Source: an uncultured Bacteroidota bacterium (GTDB lineage: Bacteria > Bacteroidota > Bacteroidia > B-17B0 > Aurantibacillaceae). From it: a DNA stretch of 64,000 bases. Made by a program: the position numbers and the translations under genes. Where the stretch lies: the NCBI GenBank assembly GCA_937873155.1, contig CALMVZ010000036.1, positions 62,001-126,000 of the forward strand, read 5' to 3'. The notes under the pieces are model-generated. The model ran no database searches. It had not been told where the DNA came from and saw nothing but the letters and a program-made list of their open reading frames with translations. Of the stretch, positions 51,008 to 59,725 are shown one piece after another (position 1 is the first letter of the stretch; every line of letters starts with the position of its first letter).

Positions 51008-52546
51008 ATGGTTAAGATCGGAGATAAAAAGATTTCGGCAGACGATTTTTATAAGGTACTGATTAACAATATACAGTTAGACATTGACGAGGATACTTTA
51101 CGTAAAGTTTACCGCAGTTATTATTTCCTTAAAGAGTTCACCCGCGAAAAATTAATTTATGGTATTAATACCGGCTTCGGCCCTATGGCTCAGTACCGTA
51201 TTAATCATGATGACCAGATAAAACTTCAGTATAATCTGATCCGCAGCCATTGTTCAGGTGCAGGAAACCCGATTCCTGAAATAGATTGCAAAGCTGTAAT
51301 GCTTGCGCGTTTAAATACTTTACTACAAGGTTTCGCAGGTATTCATCCGGATGCATTGGTTCTTATTAAAACGCTCATCAATAAAAATATTTCTCCTGTT
51401 ATTTACGAGCATGGTGGCTTAGGGGCCAGTGGCGATCTGGTTCAATTAGCACATTTAGGACTGACGTGTTTGGGTGAAGGAGACGTTTATTACAAAGGTG
51501 GAATAAAACCTACCAAAGAAGTTTTCGAAAAAGAAGGCATCAAGCCAATGGAGATACATATCCGTGAAGGATTAGCGATCATGAACGGAACCTCGGCCAT
51601 GAGCGGTATTGGTGTATTAAATGTTATTTACGCTGAGAATTTGGTGAATTGGTCAGTTATGGCCTCTTCGGTTATCATGGAGATCGTAAAAAGTTTCGAT
51701 GACCATTACTCCACTCCACTTAATGAAGTAAAACATCATTACGGACAAAACGCAGTTGCAAAAGCGATCCGGGAAACCTTACATGATAGTAAGCTTATTA
51801 AGAAACGTGAAGAACATCACTATGATAAAAAGGTAGAAGTAGATGTTTTGGTGGAGAAGATGCAGGAGTATTATTCCATCCGTTGTGTTCCGCAAATTGC
51901 AGGGCCGATTGTTGATACCATTTCTTATGCTAAAGAAGTTCTGATCAATGAAATTAATTCGGCTAACGATAATCCAATCGTAGATTGGGAGCGTAAGAAT
52001 GTTTACCATGGCGGAAACTTCCATGGCGATTATGTTGCTTTGGAAATGGATAAATTAAAGATTGCCATTACTAAATTATCAATGCTGGCTGAACGACAGT
52101 TGAATTTTTTACTGAACGATAAACTCAATAATATTTTACCGCCATTCGTAAATCACGGAACTTTAGGATTGAATTTAGGAATGCAGGGTGTTCAATTCAC
52201 GGCAACATCAACCACTGCAGAGAATCAAATGTTATCGAACCCGATGTATGTTCACAGCATCCCAAGCAATAACGACAACCAGGATATTGTGAGCATGGGA
52301 AGTAATGCAGCATTGATCTGTAAGAAAGTAATTTTAAATAGTTACGAAGTTTTAGCGATAGAGTGGATGACTATCCTGCAAGCGATCGATTATTTAAAGA
52401 TCGAAGATAAATTATCTTCCAGGTCGAAAGCTGTTTACAAAGATCTGCGGAAAGTATTCCCTTGTTTTGTTGAAGATCATATCAAATACAAAGAAGTGAA
52501 AGCAGTAAGGGATCATATTTTTTATAATCATATAGAAGTTTTATAA
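51008..52546 (+). CDS. HAL/PAL/TAL family ammonia-lyase, probable tyrosine ammonia-lyase of flexirubin synthesis
   Basis: A 512-residue MIO-dependent aromatic ammonia-lyase. The self-cyclising Ala-Ser-Gly is in GGLGASGDLVQLAHLGL. Other conserved parts are YGINTGFGPMAQYRI, NGTSAMSGIGVLNV, NSANDNPIVDW and NQDIVSMGSNAAL. It resembles closely, as I recall it, the Flavobacterium johnsoniae tyrosine ammonia-lyase, sharing GFGPMAQYRI and QYNLIRSH. That enzyme makes 4-coumarate, the aryl starter of flexirubin. Histidine ammonia-lyase is the alternative, but no hut genes are near and the next genes are fatty-acid-type enzymes. Confidence 0.9.
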   Translation: MVKIGDKKISADDFYKVLINNIQLDIDEDTLRKVYRSYYFLKEFTREKLIYGINTGFGPMAQYRINHDDQIKLQYNLIRSHCSGAGNPIPEIDCKAVMLARLNTLLQGFAGIHPDALVLIKTLINKNISPVIYEHGGLGASGDLVQLAHLGLTCLGEGDVYYKGGIKPTKEVFEKEGIKPMEIHIREGLAIMNGTSAMSGIGVLNVIYAENLVNWSVMASSVIMEIVKSFDDHYSTPLNEVKHHYGQNAVAKAIRETLHDSKLIKKREEHHYDKKVEVDVLVEKMQEYYSIRCVPQIAGPIVDTISYAKEVLINEINSANDNPIVDWERKNVYHGGNFHGDYVALEMDKLKIAITKLSMLAERQLNFLLNDKLNNILPPFVNHGTLGLNLGMQGVQFTATSTTAENQMLSNPMYVHSIPSNNDNQDIVSMGSNAALICKKVILNSYEVLAIEWMTILQAIDYLKIEDKLSSRSKAVYKDLRKVFPCFVEDHIKYKEVKAVRDHIFYNHIEVL

Positions 52547-52547
52547 C

Positions 52548-53276
52548 ATGAGCTACGCATTAGTTACCGGAGGGTCAAGAGGAATCGGAAGAGCATGCTG
52601 CATCAAGCTTGCCGAAATGGGATTGAATATCATTATTAATTACACCTCTAACGATGAAGAAGCAAAGAAAACCGCTGAAGCTGTTAGAGCAAAAGGCGTT
52701 GATGCGGTATTGATGAAATTCGATGTGAGCAATATGGAAGCTGTTGATAAAGCAGTAGGCGGTTGGATCACTGAACAAAAAGATAAACCTATCACAGTAT
52801 TGGTAAATAATGCCGGCATCAATAAAGATAATTTAATGGTGCTCATGGAACCAAGCGATTGGCACCGCGTAATGGATATTGCTGTTGACGGATTTTATTA
52901 TGTATCCCGACTTGTTGTAAAAGACATGTTGCACAAGCGCAAAGGCCGTGTTGTGAATGTTGTTTCTCTTTCAGGATTGAAAGGTTTACCGGGACAAACA
53001 AATTACTCAGCATCAAAAGGCGCTGTAATTGCTGCGACAAAAGCTTTAGCACAAGAAGTTGGAAAACGCGGTATCACCGTTAATGCAGTAGCACCCGGGT
53101 TTATAAAAACAGATATGACAGCAATGTTACCTGAGGCACAATTGAAAGCAATGGTGCCGATGAACCGTTTTGGTGAAGCAGAAGAAGTTGCCAATGTTGT
53201 AGGTTTCTTAGCTTCTGATGCCGCTTCGTATGTAACAGCGCAAGTAATATCTGTAAACGGAGGTTTATATAGTTAA
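52548..53276 (+). CDS. 3-oxoacyl-ACP reductase (FabG-like, flexirubin)
   Basis: A 242-residue short-chain dehydrogenase. The NADPH motif TGGSRGIGRA is at the N-terminus, NNAG follows at about residue 88, and the catalytic Ser/Tyr/Lys are in VVSLSGLKG and NYSASKGAV. It probably reduces 3-oxoacyl-ACP during elongation of the coumarate-primed polyene chain. It starts one base after the ammonia-lyase stop. A housekeeping fabG role is possible, but the setting favours the pigment pathway. Confidence 0.87.
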   Translation: MSYALVTGGSRGIGRACCIKLAEMGLNIIINYTSNDEEAKKTAEAVRAKGVDAVLMKFDVSNMEAVDKAVGGWITEQKDKPITVLVNNAGINKDNLMVLMEPSDWHRVMDIAVDGFYYVSRLVVKDMLHKRKGRVVNVVSLSGLKGLPGQTNYSASKGAVIAATKALAQEVGKRGITVNAVAPGFIKTDMTAMLPEAQLKAMVPMNRFGEAEEVANVVGFLASDAASYVTAQVISVNGGLYS

Positions 53277-53292
53277 GGTTTGTTGAATTTTA

Positions 53293-53382
53293 GATTTTTA
53301 GAATTATTTTTGTTCCTTTAGTATTGAAAAATAACAGCATTTAAAAAATTAAAAGTTTTGGACTTGATTAAATCTAAAAATC
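53293..53382. repeat. AT-rich inverted repeat between FabG-like and ketosynthase genes
   Basis: GATTTTTAGA (53293-53302) and TCTAAAAATC (53373-53382) are perfect ten-base arms around 70 bases of AT-rich DNA in the 132-base gene-free spacer. It may be a remnant repeat element; no function is evident. Confidence 0.35.
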
Positions 53383-53408
53383 ATCAACTCTAGAATTCAA
53401 AAATTAAA

Positions 53409-54629
53409 ATGAACAGAGTAGTTATAACAGGAATGGGAATTTGGTCTTGCCTCGGGAAAAACCTCGAAGAAGTAAGAGATTCTTTATTCAATGGTAAATC
53501 GGGGATCGGATTCGTTCCGGCAAGAAAAGAAATGGGTTACCGTTCTGCATTAAGCGGAATTGTTGAACGCCCGCAATTAAAAGGTATTGTCGACCGCCGT
53601 ATGCGTATCGGCATGCACGAACCTGCTGAATACGCTTTTATGGCTACTGATCCTGCACTTAAAATGGCAGGCATAGATATGGATTTTTTAGAGAAGAATG
53701 AAGTTGGTATTATTTATGGTAACGACAGCGTAGCAAAGGCAACAATGGATGCTATCGATACCATCCGTGCGAAAAGAGATACCATGTTATTAGGTTCGGG
53801 TGCAATTTTTCAAACGATGAATTGTACAGTCACAATGAATCTATCAACCATGTATAAATTAAAAGGGATCAATTACACTTTGGCAGGAGCTTGCGCGAGC
53901 GGTTCTCACTCCATTGGTATGGCTTATCTTTTAATTAAATGGGGATTGCAAAAACATATTATTTGCGGAGGCGCACAAGAAACGAATGATTATACATTCG
54001 GTGCATTCGACGGATTAAGCGCATTTTCGATCCGCGAAAGTGAGCCGACAAAAGCTTCCCGTCCTTTCGATAAAGACCGCGATGGATTAATTCCCAGCGG
54101 GGGAGGTGCCACCGTTATATTAGAAAGTTTAGAATCCGCACAAAAACGCGGCGCGAAAATATTAGCTGAAGTGGTTGGTTATGGTTTCTCATCAAATGGC
54201 GATCATATCTCTAACTCAAATGTTGATGGCCAGGTACGATCTCTTTCAATGGCCATGAAAGATTCAGGTTTGGCGGCAAAAGACATAGATTATATTAATG
54301 CTCACGCTACCTCAACCCCGGGTGGCGATAAAGTAGAAGCACAGGCTTTAAATACCCTTTTCGGGGAAGCCAAAACTCCCGTAAGTTCCACAAAATCAAT
54401 GACTGGGCACGAATGTTGGATGGCAGGAGCCAGCGAAATAGTATACTCCTTACTGATGATGCAGAACGATTTTATAGCCCCAAATATCAATTTTGAGAAC
54501 CCGGATGAAGATTCTGCTAAGCTAAATATCATAGCAAAAACCAGGCAACAACCCATAAATACCTTCCTTTCAAATAGTTTTGGCTTCGGAGGCACAAATT
54601 CTACCCTAATTATCAAGAAATTTGTATAG
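53409..54629 (+). CDS. Beta-ketoacyl-ACP synthase (FabF/FabB type, flexirubin)
   Basis: A 406-residue ketosynthase. The active-site cysteine is in GACASGSHSIG at about residue 165. The first histidine is in NAHATSTPGGD, and the lysine and second histidine in KSMTGHECW. The complete Cys-His-His set implies an active condensing enzyme extending the aryl-primed chain with malonyl-ACP. The ACP gene follows 27 bases later. The 132-base upstream gap holds an inverted repeat. Confidence 0.92.
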   Translation: MNRVVITGMGIWSCLGKNLEEVRDSLFNGKSGIGFVPARKEMGYRSALSGIVERPQLKGIVDRRMRIGMHEPAEYAFMATDPALKMAGIDMDFLEKNEVGIIYGNDSVAKATMDAIDTIRAKRDTMLLGSGAIFQTMNCTVTMNLSTMYKLKGINYTLAGACASGSHSIGMAYLLIKWGLQKHIICGGAQETNDYTFGAFDGLSAFSIRESEPTKASRPFDKDRDGLIPSGGGATVILESLESAQKRGAKILAEVVGYGFSSNGDHISNSNVDGQVRSLSMAMKDSGLAAKDIDYINAHATSTPGGDKVEAQALNTLFGEAKTPVSSTKSMTGHECWMAGASEIVYSLLMMQNDFIAPNINFENPDEDSAKLNIIAKTRQQPINTFLSNSFGFGGTNSTLIIKKFV

Positions 54630-54634
54630 ATTTG
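54627..54634 (+). promoter_or_regulatory. Putative -7 box for the ACP gene
   Basis: TAGATTTG, an exact TAnnTTTG match overlapping the ketosynthase stop codon, 22 bases before the ACP ATG. It suggests the ACP can be made from its own transcript. Confidence 0.35.
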
Positions 54635-54656
54635 CACCTTATTTGAATTTTTTGAC

Positions 54657-54920
54657 ATGACTAAGGAAGTAATTATTGAAAAATGTATGGCATTTTTCAC
54701 GGAAGAATTTGAGGTAGATGGTTCTAAGATCTCAGGCGACGCCAACCTTCGCGAAACTTTGGATCTTGATAGTTTAGACTATGTTGATCTTGTAGTTGTA
54801 ATTGAAAGCAATTTCGGATTTAAAGTAAAAGGTGAAGATTTCATCAATATTCACACTTTCGACGATTTTTATAATTACGTTTATACAAAGATCCAGGAAA
54901 AAGATAAGACTGTAGCTTAA
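54657..54920 (+). CDS. Acyl carrier protein
   Basis: An 87-residue ACP. The phosphopantetheine site is the serine in LDLDSLDYVDLVV at about residue 39, followed by the usual helix IESNFGFKVKGEDF. It carries the growing chain for the neighbouring ketosynthase and reductase. It is more divergent than a housekeeping AcpP, which favours a role in pigment synthesis. Confidence 0.9.
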   Translation: MTKEVIIEKCMAFFTEEFEVDGSKISGDANLRETLDLDSLDYVDLVVVIESNFGFKVKGEDFINIHTFDDFYNYVYTKIQEKDKTVA

Positions 54921-54963
54921 TCGCTGCTCATTTCATACACGTGGAATTTAAAATCAGGCGCAC

Positions 54964-55866
54964 GTGAAAAATCAATCTTCCCAATGGGACGGACAATCAA
55001 AAGCGAAGATCTTAGGCTATAAGATCTTTGTTTTTTTTCTGAATACCTTCGGCCTCTCACCTACTTATTTTTTTCTCCGCATTGTTTCTACCTGGTATTT
55101 CTTCTTCAGTAAACCAAACAAACATATCCGCGATTATCTGAAGACCGCTCACGGTTATTCGAAATGGAAAGCGTTCTGGGCTGTTTACAAGAACAATTAC
55201 ATTTTCGGACAAACCATTTTAGATAAAGTAGCTACTATGGCGGGCGTGAAAACAAAATTCAACATCATTCACGAAAACGGGCATGTACTTGATAAAATTG
55301 CCGAATTAGGAAAAGGTGGAATTTTAATTAGTGCCCATACGGGTAACTGGGAGATCGCAGGGCAAGGCTTAAATCGGCTTGGCGTAGGATTCAATATCCT
55401 GATGTACGAGAATGAAAAGGCTAATATTAAAGAGTATATGAATGACGTGATGAAAAAAAAGAAGATCAACATCATCGCTATCAATGAAGAAACAAAGAGC
55501 CACATCATCGAATTACATAAAGCATTTTCAAATAATGAATTATTGGTCATGCATGGAGACCGTTACCGCGAAGGAACTAAAACTTTAACAGCTAACTTCT
55601 TCGGAAAAGCTGCTAAATTCCCTGCCGGTCCGTTTATTATGGCTGCAAAATTCGGGGTGCCCTTATGTATTGTTTTCGCCAATAAAACAGATTCGATCAC
55701 TTATAATTTCTATTCTACAGAACCTATACAGGTGTCGCGCGCCCGAACTGAAAAAGAAGTGGAAGAAGCCTGTAAATTCATGCTCGACCGTTATGTTAAA
55801 GAGCTGGAAACCCGAGTGAAACAATTCCCTCACCAGTGGTTCAATTACTATAATTTCTGGGCTTAA
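54964..55866 (+). CDS. LpxL/HtrB-like acyltransferase (flexirubin-associated)
   Basis: A 300-residue lysophospholipid/lipid A biosynthesis acyltransferase. A hydrophobic N-terminal anchor (FFLNTFGLSPTYFFLRIV) precedes the HX4E-type catalytic motif in SAHTGNWEIAG. FPAGPFIMAAKFGVPLCIVF is a conserved downstream part. In flexirubin clusters such enzymes are thought to join the aryl-polyene acid to the dialkylresorcinol as an ester. A true lipid A acyltransferase is the alternative. Confidence 0.82.
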   Translation: MKNQSSQWDGQSKAKILGYKIFVFFLNTFGLSPTYFFLRIVSTWYFFFSKPNKHIRDYLKTAHGYSKWKAFWAVYKNNYIFGQTILDKVATMAGVKTKFNIIHENGHVLDKIAELGKGGILISAHTGNWEIAGQGLNRLGVGFNILMYENEKANIKEYMNDVMKKKKINIIAINEETKSHIIELHKAFSNNELLVMHGDRYREGTKTLTANFFGKAAKFPAGPFIMAAKFGVPLCIVFANKTDSITYNFYSTEPIQVSRARTEKEVEEACKFMLDRYVKELETRVKQFPHQWFNYYNFWA

Positions 55867-55967
55867 GATTTCTGCCTTTTTACTTGGAAGTATACCCGAA
55901 TTTTTACATATTTGGGACTCTATACTGTAAAATTTATAACCCATATAATAACTTAAACTATTATAAA

Positions 55968-57758
55968 TTGAAGCCAACAGACATTAAAGACCCCGAGTAT
56001 TTTCACAAAGTAGTTGACTGCCAATATGCATGTCCTGCCCACACACCGGTTCCTGAATATATCAGGTTGATCGCTGCCGGAAAATACACCGAAGCTTACA
56101 TGATAAATTGGGATTCGAATGTTTTCCCCGGAGTTCTTGGCCGTACTTGTGACCGCCCTTGCGAACCGGCTTGCCGTCGCGGACGTGTAGACGAAGAGCC
56201 TGTTGCAATTTGTCGTTTGAAGCGCGTTGCTGCAGATAATAAAGATGATGTAAAAAAATTCATGCCCCAGGGGCCTTTTACTCCGAATGGAAAAAAAGTG
56301 GCGCTTGTTGGTGCAGGCCCTGCTTCATTAACTGTTGCGCGTGATCTTGCTCCATTAGGTTACGAATTACATTTATATGATGAACAGAAAAAAGGCGGCG
56401 GATTCATGCGCAGCCAGATCCCATCGTTCCGTTTACCGGAAACTGTTTTAGATGAAGAAGTAAATTATATTTTGGATCTTGGAATTCACACTCACTTCAA
56501 TCAATACGTAAGCAGTTTAAAAGAATTATTAAGCAAAGATTACGATGCAGTGTTCGTTGGATCTGGGGCGCCTAAAGGCCGTGACTTAGATATTCCGGGA
56601 CGAAAAGAAGCATCAGCAAATTTCCACATCGGAATTAATTGGTTAGCCAATGTTGCGTTCGAGCACACTAACAAGATCGGAAAGAATGTAATTGTACTTG
56701 GTGGCGGTAACACTGCAATGGATTGTTGCCGTACGGCTCGTCGTTTAGGCGGACAAAATGTAAAAGTTATCGTTCGTTCTCCTTTCGCTGAAATGAAAGC
56801 TTCGCCTTGGGAAAAAGAAGACGCGATGCATGAAGATATTCCTATCATAGATAATCATGTTCCTAAATCTTTCGTGATTGAAGAAGGAAAATTAAAAGGT
56901 ATGATGTTCGAAAAAGTGCATGCAGTTTATGATGATGCAGGAAAAAGAAAATTAGTTCCAACCGGAGAAGCAGAAGTATTTTATCCTGCTGATGATGTTC
57001 TTTGTGCGATCGGACAGGAAAACAGTTTTCCATGGATCGAACGCGACTTAGGAATTGAATTTGATAAATGGGAATTACCAACTGTTGACCTGGTTACTCA
57101 TGCTTCAACAAACCCAAAAGTATTTTTTGGTGGTGATGCTGCATGGGGACCAAAGAATGTAATTACTGCAGTAGCTCACGGACACCAGGCTGCTGTGTCA
57201 ATAAATAATTTCTGTCAGGGTATTGATCTGAACAAGCGATTGGATCCGATGGTAAACTTAGTTAGCGCTAAGATGGGCATCCATGAGTGGAGTTATGATA
57301 GCGAAGTTGTTTCTGATGACCGTTATGTAGTTCCTCAAGCAGATAAAAAATTAACGCTTTCAAACAGAAAGAAAGAAGTTGAATTAGGTTTCAACCGTTT
57401 AACAGGTTTCAAAGAAGCAGAGCGTTGTTTGAATTGTGATGTTCAAACTGTTTTCACTGAAAGCAAATGTATAGAGTGTGATGCCTGTATGGATGTTTGC
57501 CCTACTGCTTGTATCACTTTCACTGAGAATGCTGAAGAAGAAAGCGACTTGCGCAACATGCTAAAAATGCCTGCTAAAAATAAAACTCAGGATATTTATG
57601 TTTCTGATACACTTCCGACAAAACGCGTAATGGTAAAAGACGAGAATGTTTGTTTGCATTGCGGTTTATGTGCAGAGCGTTGTCCTACTTCAGCCTGGGA
57701 TATGCAAAAATTCTTCTATAACGTAACTAAAACACATACAGGATGCCACAAAAATTAA
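55968..57758 (+). CDS. GltD-like NAD(P)H/FAD oxidoreductase with C-terminal 2[4Fe-4S] ferredoxin domain
   Basis: It resembles glutamate synthase small subunit and NfnB. N-terminal Fe-S cysteines are in DCQYACPAHTP and CDRPCEPACRRG. The FAD motif is VGAGPASL, the NADPH motif is LGGGNTAMD, and the second FAD motif is GGDAAWGPKN. The C-terminus adds two ferredoxin motifs, CIECDACMDVCP and CLHCGLCAERCP. I start it at TTG 55968 (KPTDIKDPEYF, 596 residues). The frame is open back to an ATG at 55884, but that part is poor in coding signal and holds a possible promoter box near 55906. No gltB is near. The 16-base overlap with the 2-oxoacid oxidoreductase suggests it passes electrons between NADP(H) and that enzyme. 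Confidence 0.85.
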   Translation: MKPTDIKDPEYFHKVVDCQYACPAHTPVPEYIRLIAAGKYTEAYMINWDSNVFPGVLGRTCDRPCEPACRRGRVDEEPVAICRLKRVAADNKDDVKKFMPQGPFTPNGKKVALVGAGPASLTVARDLAPLGYELHLYDEQKKGGGFMRSQIPSFRLPETVLDEEVNYILDLGIHTHFNQYVSSLKELLSKDYDAVFVGSGAPKGRDLDIPGRKEASANFHIGINWLANVAFEHTNKIGKNVIVLGGGNTAMDCCRTARRLGGQNVKVIVRSPFAEMKASPWEKEDAMHEDIPIIDNHVPKSFVIEEGKLKGMMFEKVHAVYDDAGKRKLVPTGEAEVFYPADDVLCAIGQENSFPWIERDLGIEFDKWELPTVDLVTHASTNPKVFFGGDAAWGPKNVITAVAHGHQAAVSINNFCQGIDLNKRLDPMVNLVSAKMGIHEWSYDSEVVSDDRYVVPQADKKLTLSNRKKEVELGFNRLTGFKEAERCLNCDVQTVFTESKCIECDACMDVCPTACITFTENAEEESDLRNMLKMPAKNKTQDIYVSDTLPTKRVMVKDENVCLHCGLCAERCPTSAWDMQKFFYNVTKTHTGCHKN

Positions 57759-59722
57759 AGAAAAAGCCGGTGAAGAAGGCGGCAAAGAAACCTGCGAAAA
57801 AAGTTGCAAAAAAAGCAGCGAGAAAAGTGACTAAAAAGATCGCGAAGAAAGCCCCTGTAAAAGTGGTAAAAAAAGCGCCCCTTAAAGTGGTTAAGAAAGC
57901 CGTTGAAAGCAAAGTGAACAATTTTGTGATCCGTTTCGCTAACGTTAACGGAACAGGTTCTGCGAGCGCGAACTTTCTATTTACGAAATCTATTTTCAGG
58001 ATGGGAATTCCTGTTACACCAAAAAACATTTTCCCTTCTAATATTCAGGGGTTACCAACCTGGTATGAAGTTCGTGTAAGCGAAAAAGGTTATTTAGGGC
58101 GCCGTGAAGGAATTGACATGATGGTGGCTGTTAATCCGCAAAGTATGTTGAAGGATGTTATGTCTGTAAGACCTGGCGGCTATTTTTTATACGACAGCTC
58201 TAAACCTTTACATTCACAATTTCTTCGCGACGATATCAATTATATTGGCATTCCTTTAATGGAAATGTGCAATGCGGCTTATACCGATGCGCGTCAACGT
58301 CAGTTATTCAAGAACATTGTTTACGTTGGCGCCTTGATCGCTTTATTCGACATTGAGTTCTCAGTTGTTGAAGGTTTATTAGCGGAACAATTCAAAGGAA
58401 AAGAAAAATTAATTCCATCGAACGTAAAAGCTTTAACGTTAGGAATGGATTATGTAAAAGCAAATTTCAAATATCCATTAGACATTCGCGTTGAACGTCG
58501 TGATTTAGTTAAAGACTGGATCATGATGGAAGGTAATGCAGCATGCGGCTTAGGTGCTGTTTATGCAGGTGCAACTTTCGCAGCTTGGTATCCGATCACT
58601 CCATCAACCTCAGTAGTTGAAGGTTTTGCAGATTTCGCTTCTGAATACCGCGTTGACAAAGCAACTGGTAAAAAGAATGTAGCGATCGTGCAAGCAGAAG
58701 ATGAATTAGCAGCAATAGGAATGGTGATCGGTGCAAACTGGAATGGTGCTCGTTCTTTCACCGCAACTTCCGGACCTGGTTTGTCTTTAATGAATGAATT
58801 TTTAGGTTTAGCATACTTCGCCGAAATTCCTGCAGTGTTAGTAGATGTACAACGCACAGGTCCATCAACCGGTATGCCAACCCGTACACAACAATCCGAT
58901 GTTTTAGAAGCTGCTTATGCTTCTCATGGTGATACTAAACAAGTTCTTTTATTCCCATCAACTCCGAAAGAGTGTTTTGAATTAACTGCTGATTCATTTG
59001 ACTTAGCAGAAAGTTTACAAACACCTGTTATCGTTATGACAGATCTTGATCTTGGAATGAATGATCACATGACGCCTCCGTTGGTTTGGGATGATAAACG
59101 TCAATACAAGCGCGGAAAAGTTTTAGATGCTGCTGCGTTAGAGAAGATCGAAAAGTTCGGGCGCTATTTAGATGTAGATAAAGACGGTATCACTTACAGA
59201 ACAATTCCGGGAACACATCCATCGAAAGGATCTTTCTTTACTCGCGGAACTTCTCGTGATGAATTTGCGGTTTACACAGAGGACAGCGATGCATATCAAC
59301 GCAACATGGACCGTTTAACACGTAAGTGGAATACTGCGAAGAAAATGGTTCCTGCTCCTCAGTTATACCAGAAATCAAACAGATCTTCAGATGGCATCTT
59401 GTTCTTCGGAACATCTCAATACGCAGCTGAAGAAGCAATGGATATCTTGAACAGGCAAGGAAAACCGGTTGATGCGATCCGTATCAAATCGTTCCCTTTC
59501 AATAAAACTGTTGAAGATTTTATTGCATCACACAAACGTGTTTTCGTGATCGAACAAAACCGTGATGCACAAATGAAAACTTTATTAATGGTTGAGTTAC
59601 AGGTTAACCCTGCCAAATTAATTTCAGTTTTAAATTATAACGGATTACCTATTACAGCTGATAATATCCTGAACCAAATGGCGCAGAATACATCAGGTTC
59701 ACCAAAATTAAAAAAGGCTTAA
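57743..59722 (+). CDS. 2-oxoacid:acceptor oxidoreductase, fused gamma-alpha subunit with lysine-rich tail
   Basis: A 659-residue KorA-type subunit. Residues 1-55 are a Lys/Ala/Val tail (KKPAKKVAKKAARKVTKK) resembling histone H1. From about 60 to 225 is the gamma domain (FVIRFANVNGTGSASANFLF), then the alpha pyrimidine-binding domain (GNAACGLGAVYAGATFAAWY to TSGPGLSLMNEFLG) and the transketolase C-like domain. With the beta subunit it oxidises a 2-oxoacid, perhaps 2-oxoglutarate, to acyl-CoA. The start overlaps the flavoprotein gene by 16 bases. The tail is unusual; an alternative GTG start near codon 57 would remove it. Confidence 0.88.
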   Translation: MPQKLKKKPVKKAAKKPAKKVAKKAARKVTKKIAKKAPVKVVKKAPLKVVKKAVESKVNNFVIRFANVNGTGSASANFLFTKSIFRMGIPVTPKNIFPSNIQGLPTWYEVRVSEKGYLGRREGIDMMVAVNPQSMLKDVMSVRPGGYFLYDSSKPLHSQFLRDDINYIGIPLMEMCNAAYTDARQRQLFKNIVYVGALIALFDIEFSVVEGLLAEQFKGKEKLIPSNVKALTLGMDYVKANFKYPLDIRVERRDLVKDWIMMEGNAACGLGAVYAGATFAAWYPITPSTSVVEGFADFASEYRVDKATGKKNVAIVQAEDELAAIGMVIGANWNGARSFTATSGPGLSLMNEFLGLAYFAEIPAVLVDVQRTGPSTGMPTRTQQSDVLEAAYASHGDTKQVLLFPSTPKECFELTADSFDLAESLQTPVIVMTDLDLGMNDHMTPPLVWDDKRQYKRGKVLDAAALEKIEKFGRYLDVDKDGITYRTIPGTHPSKGSFFTRGTSRDEFAVYTEDSDAYQRNMDRLTRKWNTAKKMVPAPQLYQKSNRSSDGILFFGTSQYAAEEAMDILNRQGKPVDAIRIKSFPFNKTVEDFIASHKRVFVIEQNRDAQMKTLLMVELQVNPAKLISVLNYNGLPITADNILNQMAQNTSGSPKLKKA

Positions 59723-59725
59723 GAT

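Noticed and set aside
50962-51015. 17-codon ORF overlapping the ammonia-lyase start
   Set aside because: It overlaps the candidate promoter and operator, so it would not be transcribed in full; most likely chance.
51008-52546. Histidine ammonia-lyase (hutH)
   Set aside because: No other histidine-use genes are near, the sequence resembles the Flavobacterium tyrosine ammonia-lyase, and fatty-acid-type genes follow directly.
55884-55967. N-terminal 28 codons of the flavoprotein frame
   Set aside because: The segment overlaps a promoter-like CATATTTG near 55906 and the family N-terminus begins near KPTDIKDPEYF. The TTG at 55968 is preferred, though not proven.
55968-57758. Glutamate synthase small subunit (gltD)
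   Set aside because: No large subunit is adjacent, and the protein has an extra double [4Fe-4S] domain and overlaps 2-oxoacid oxidoreductase genes.
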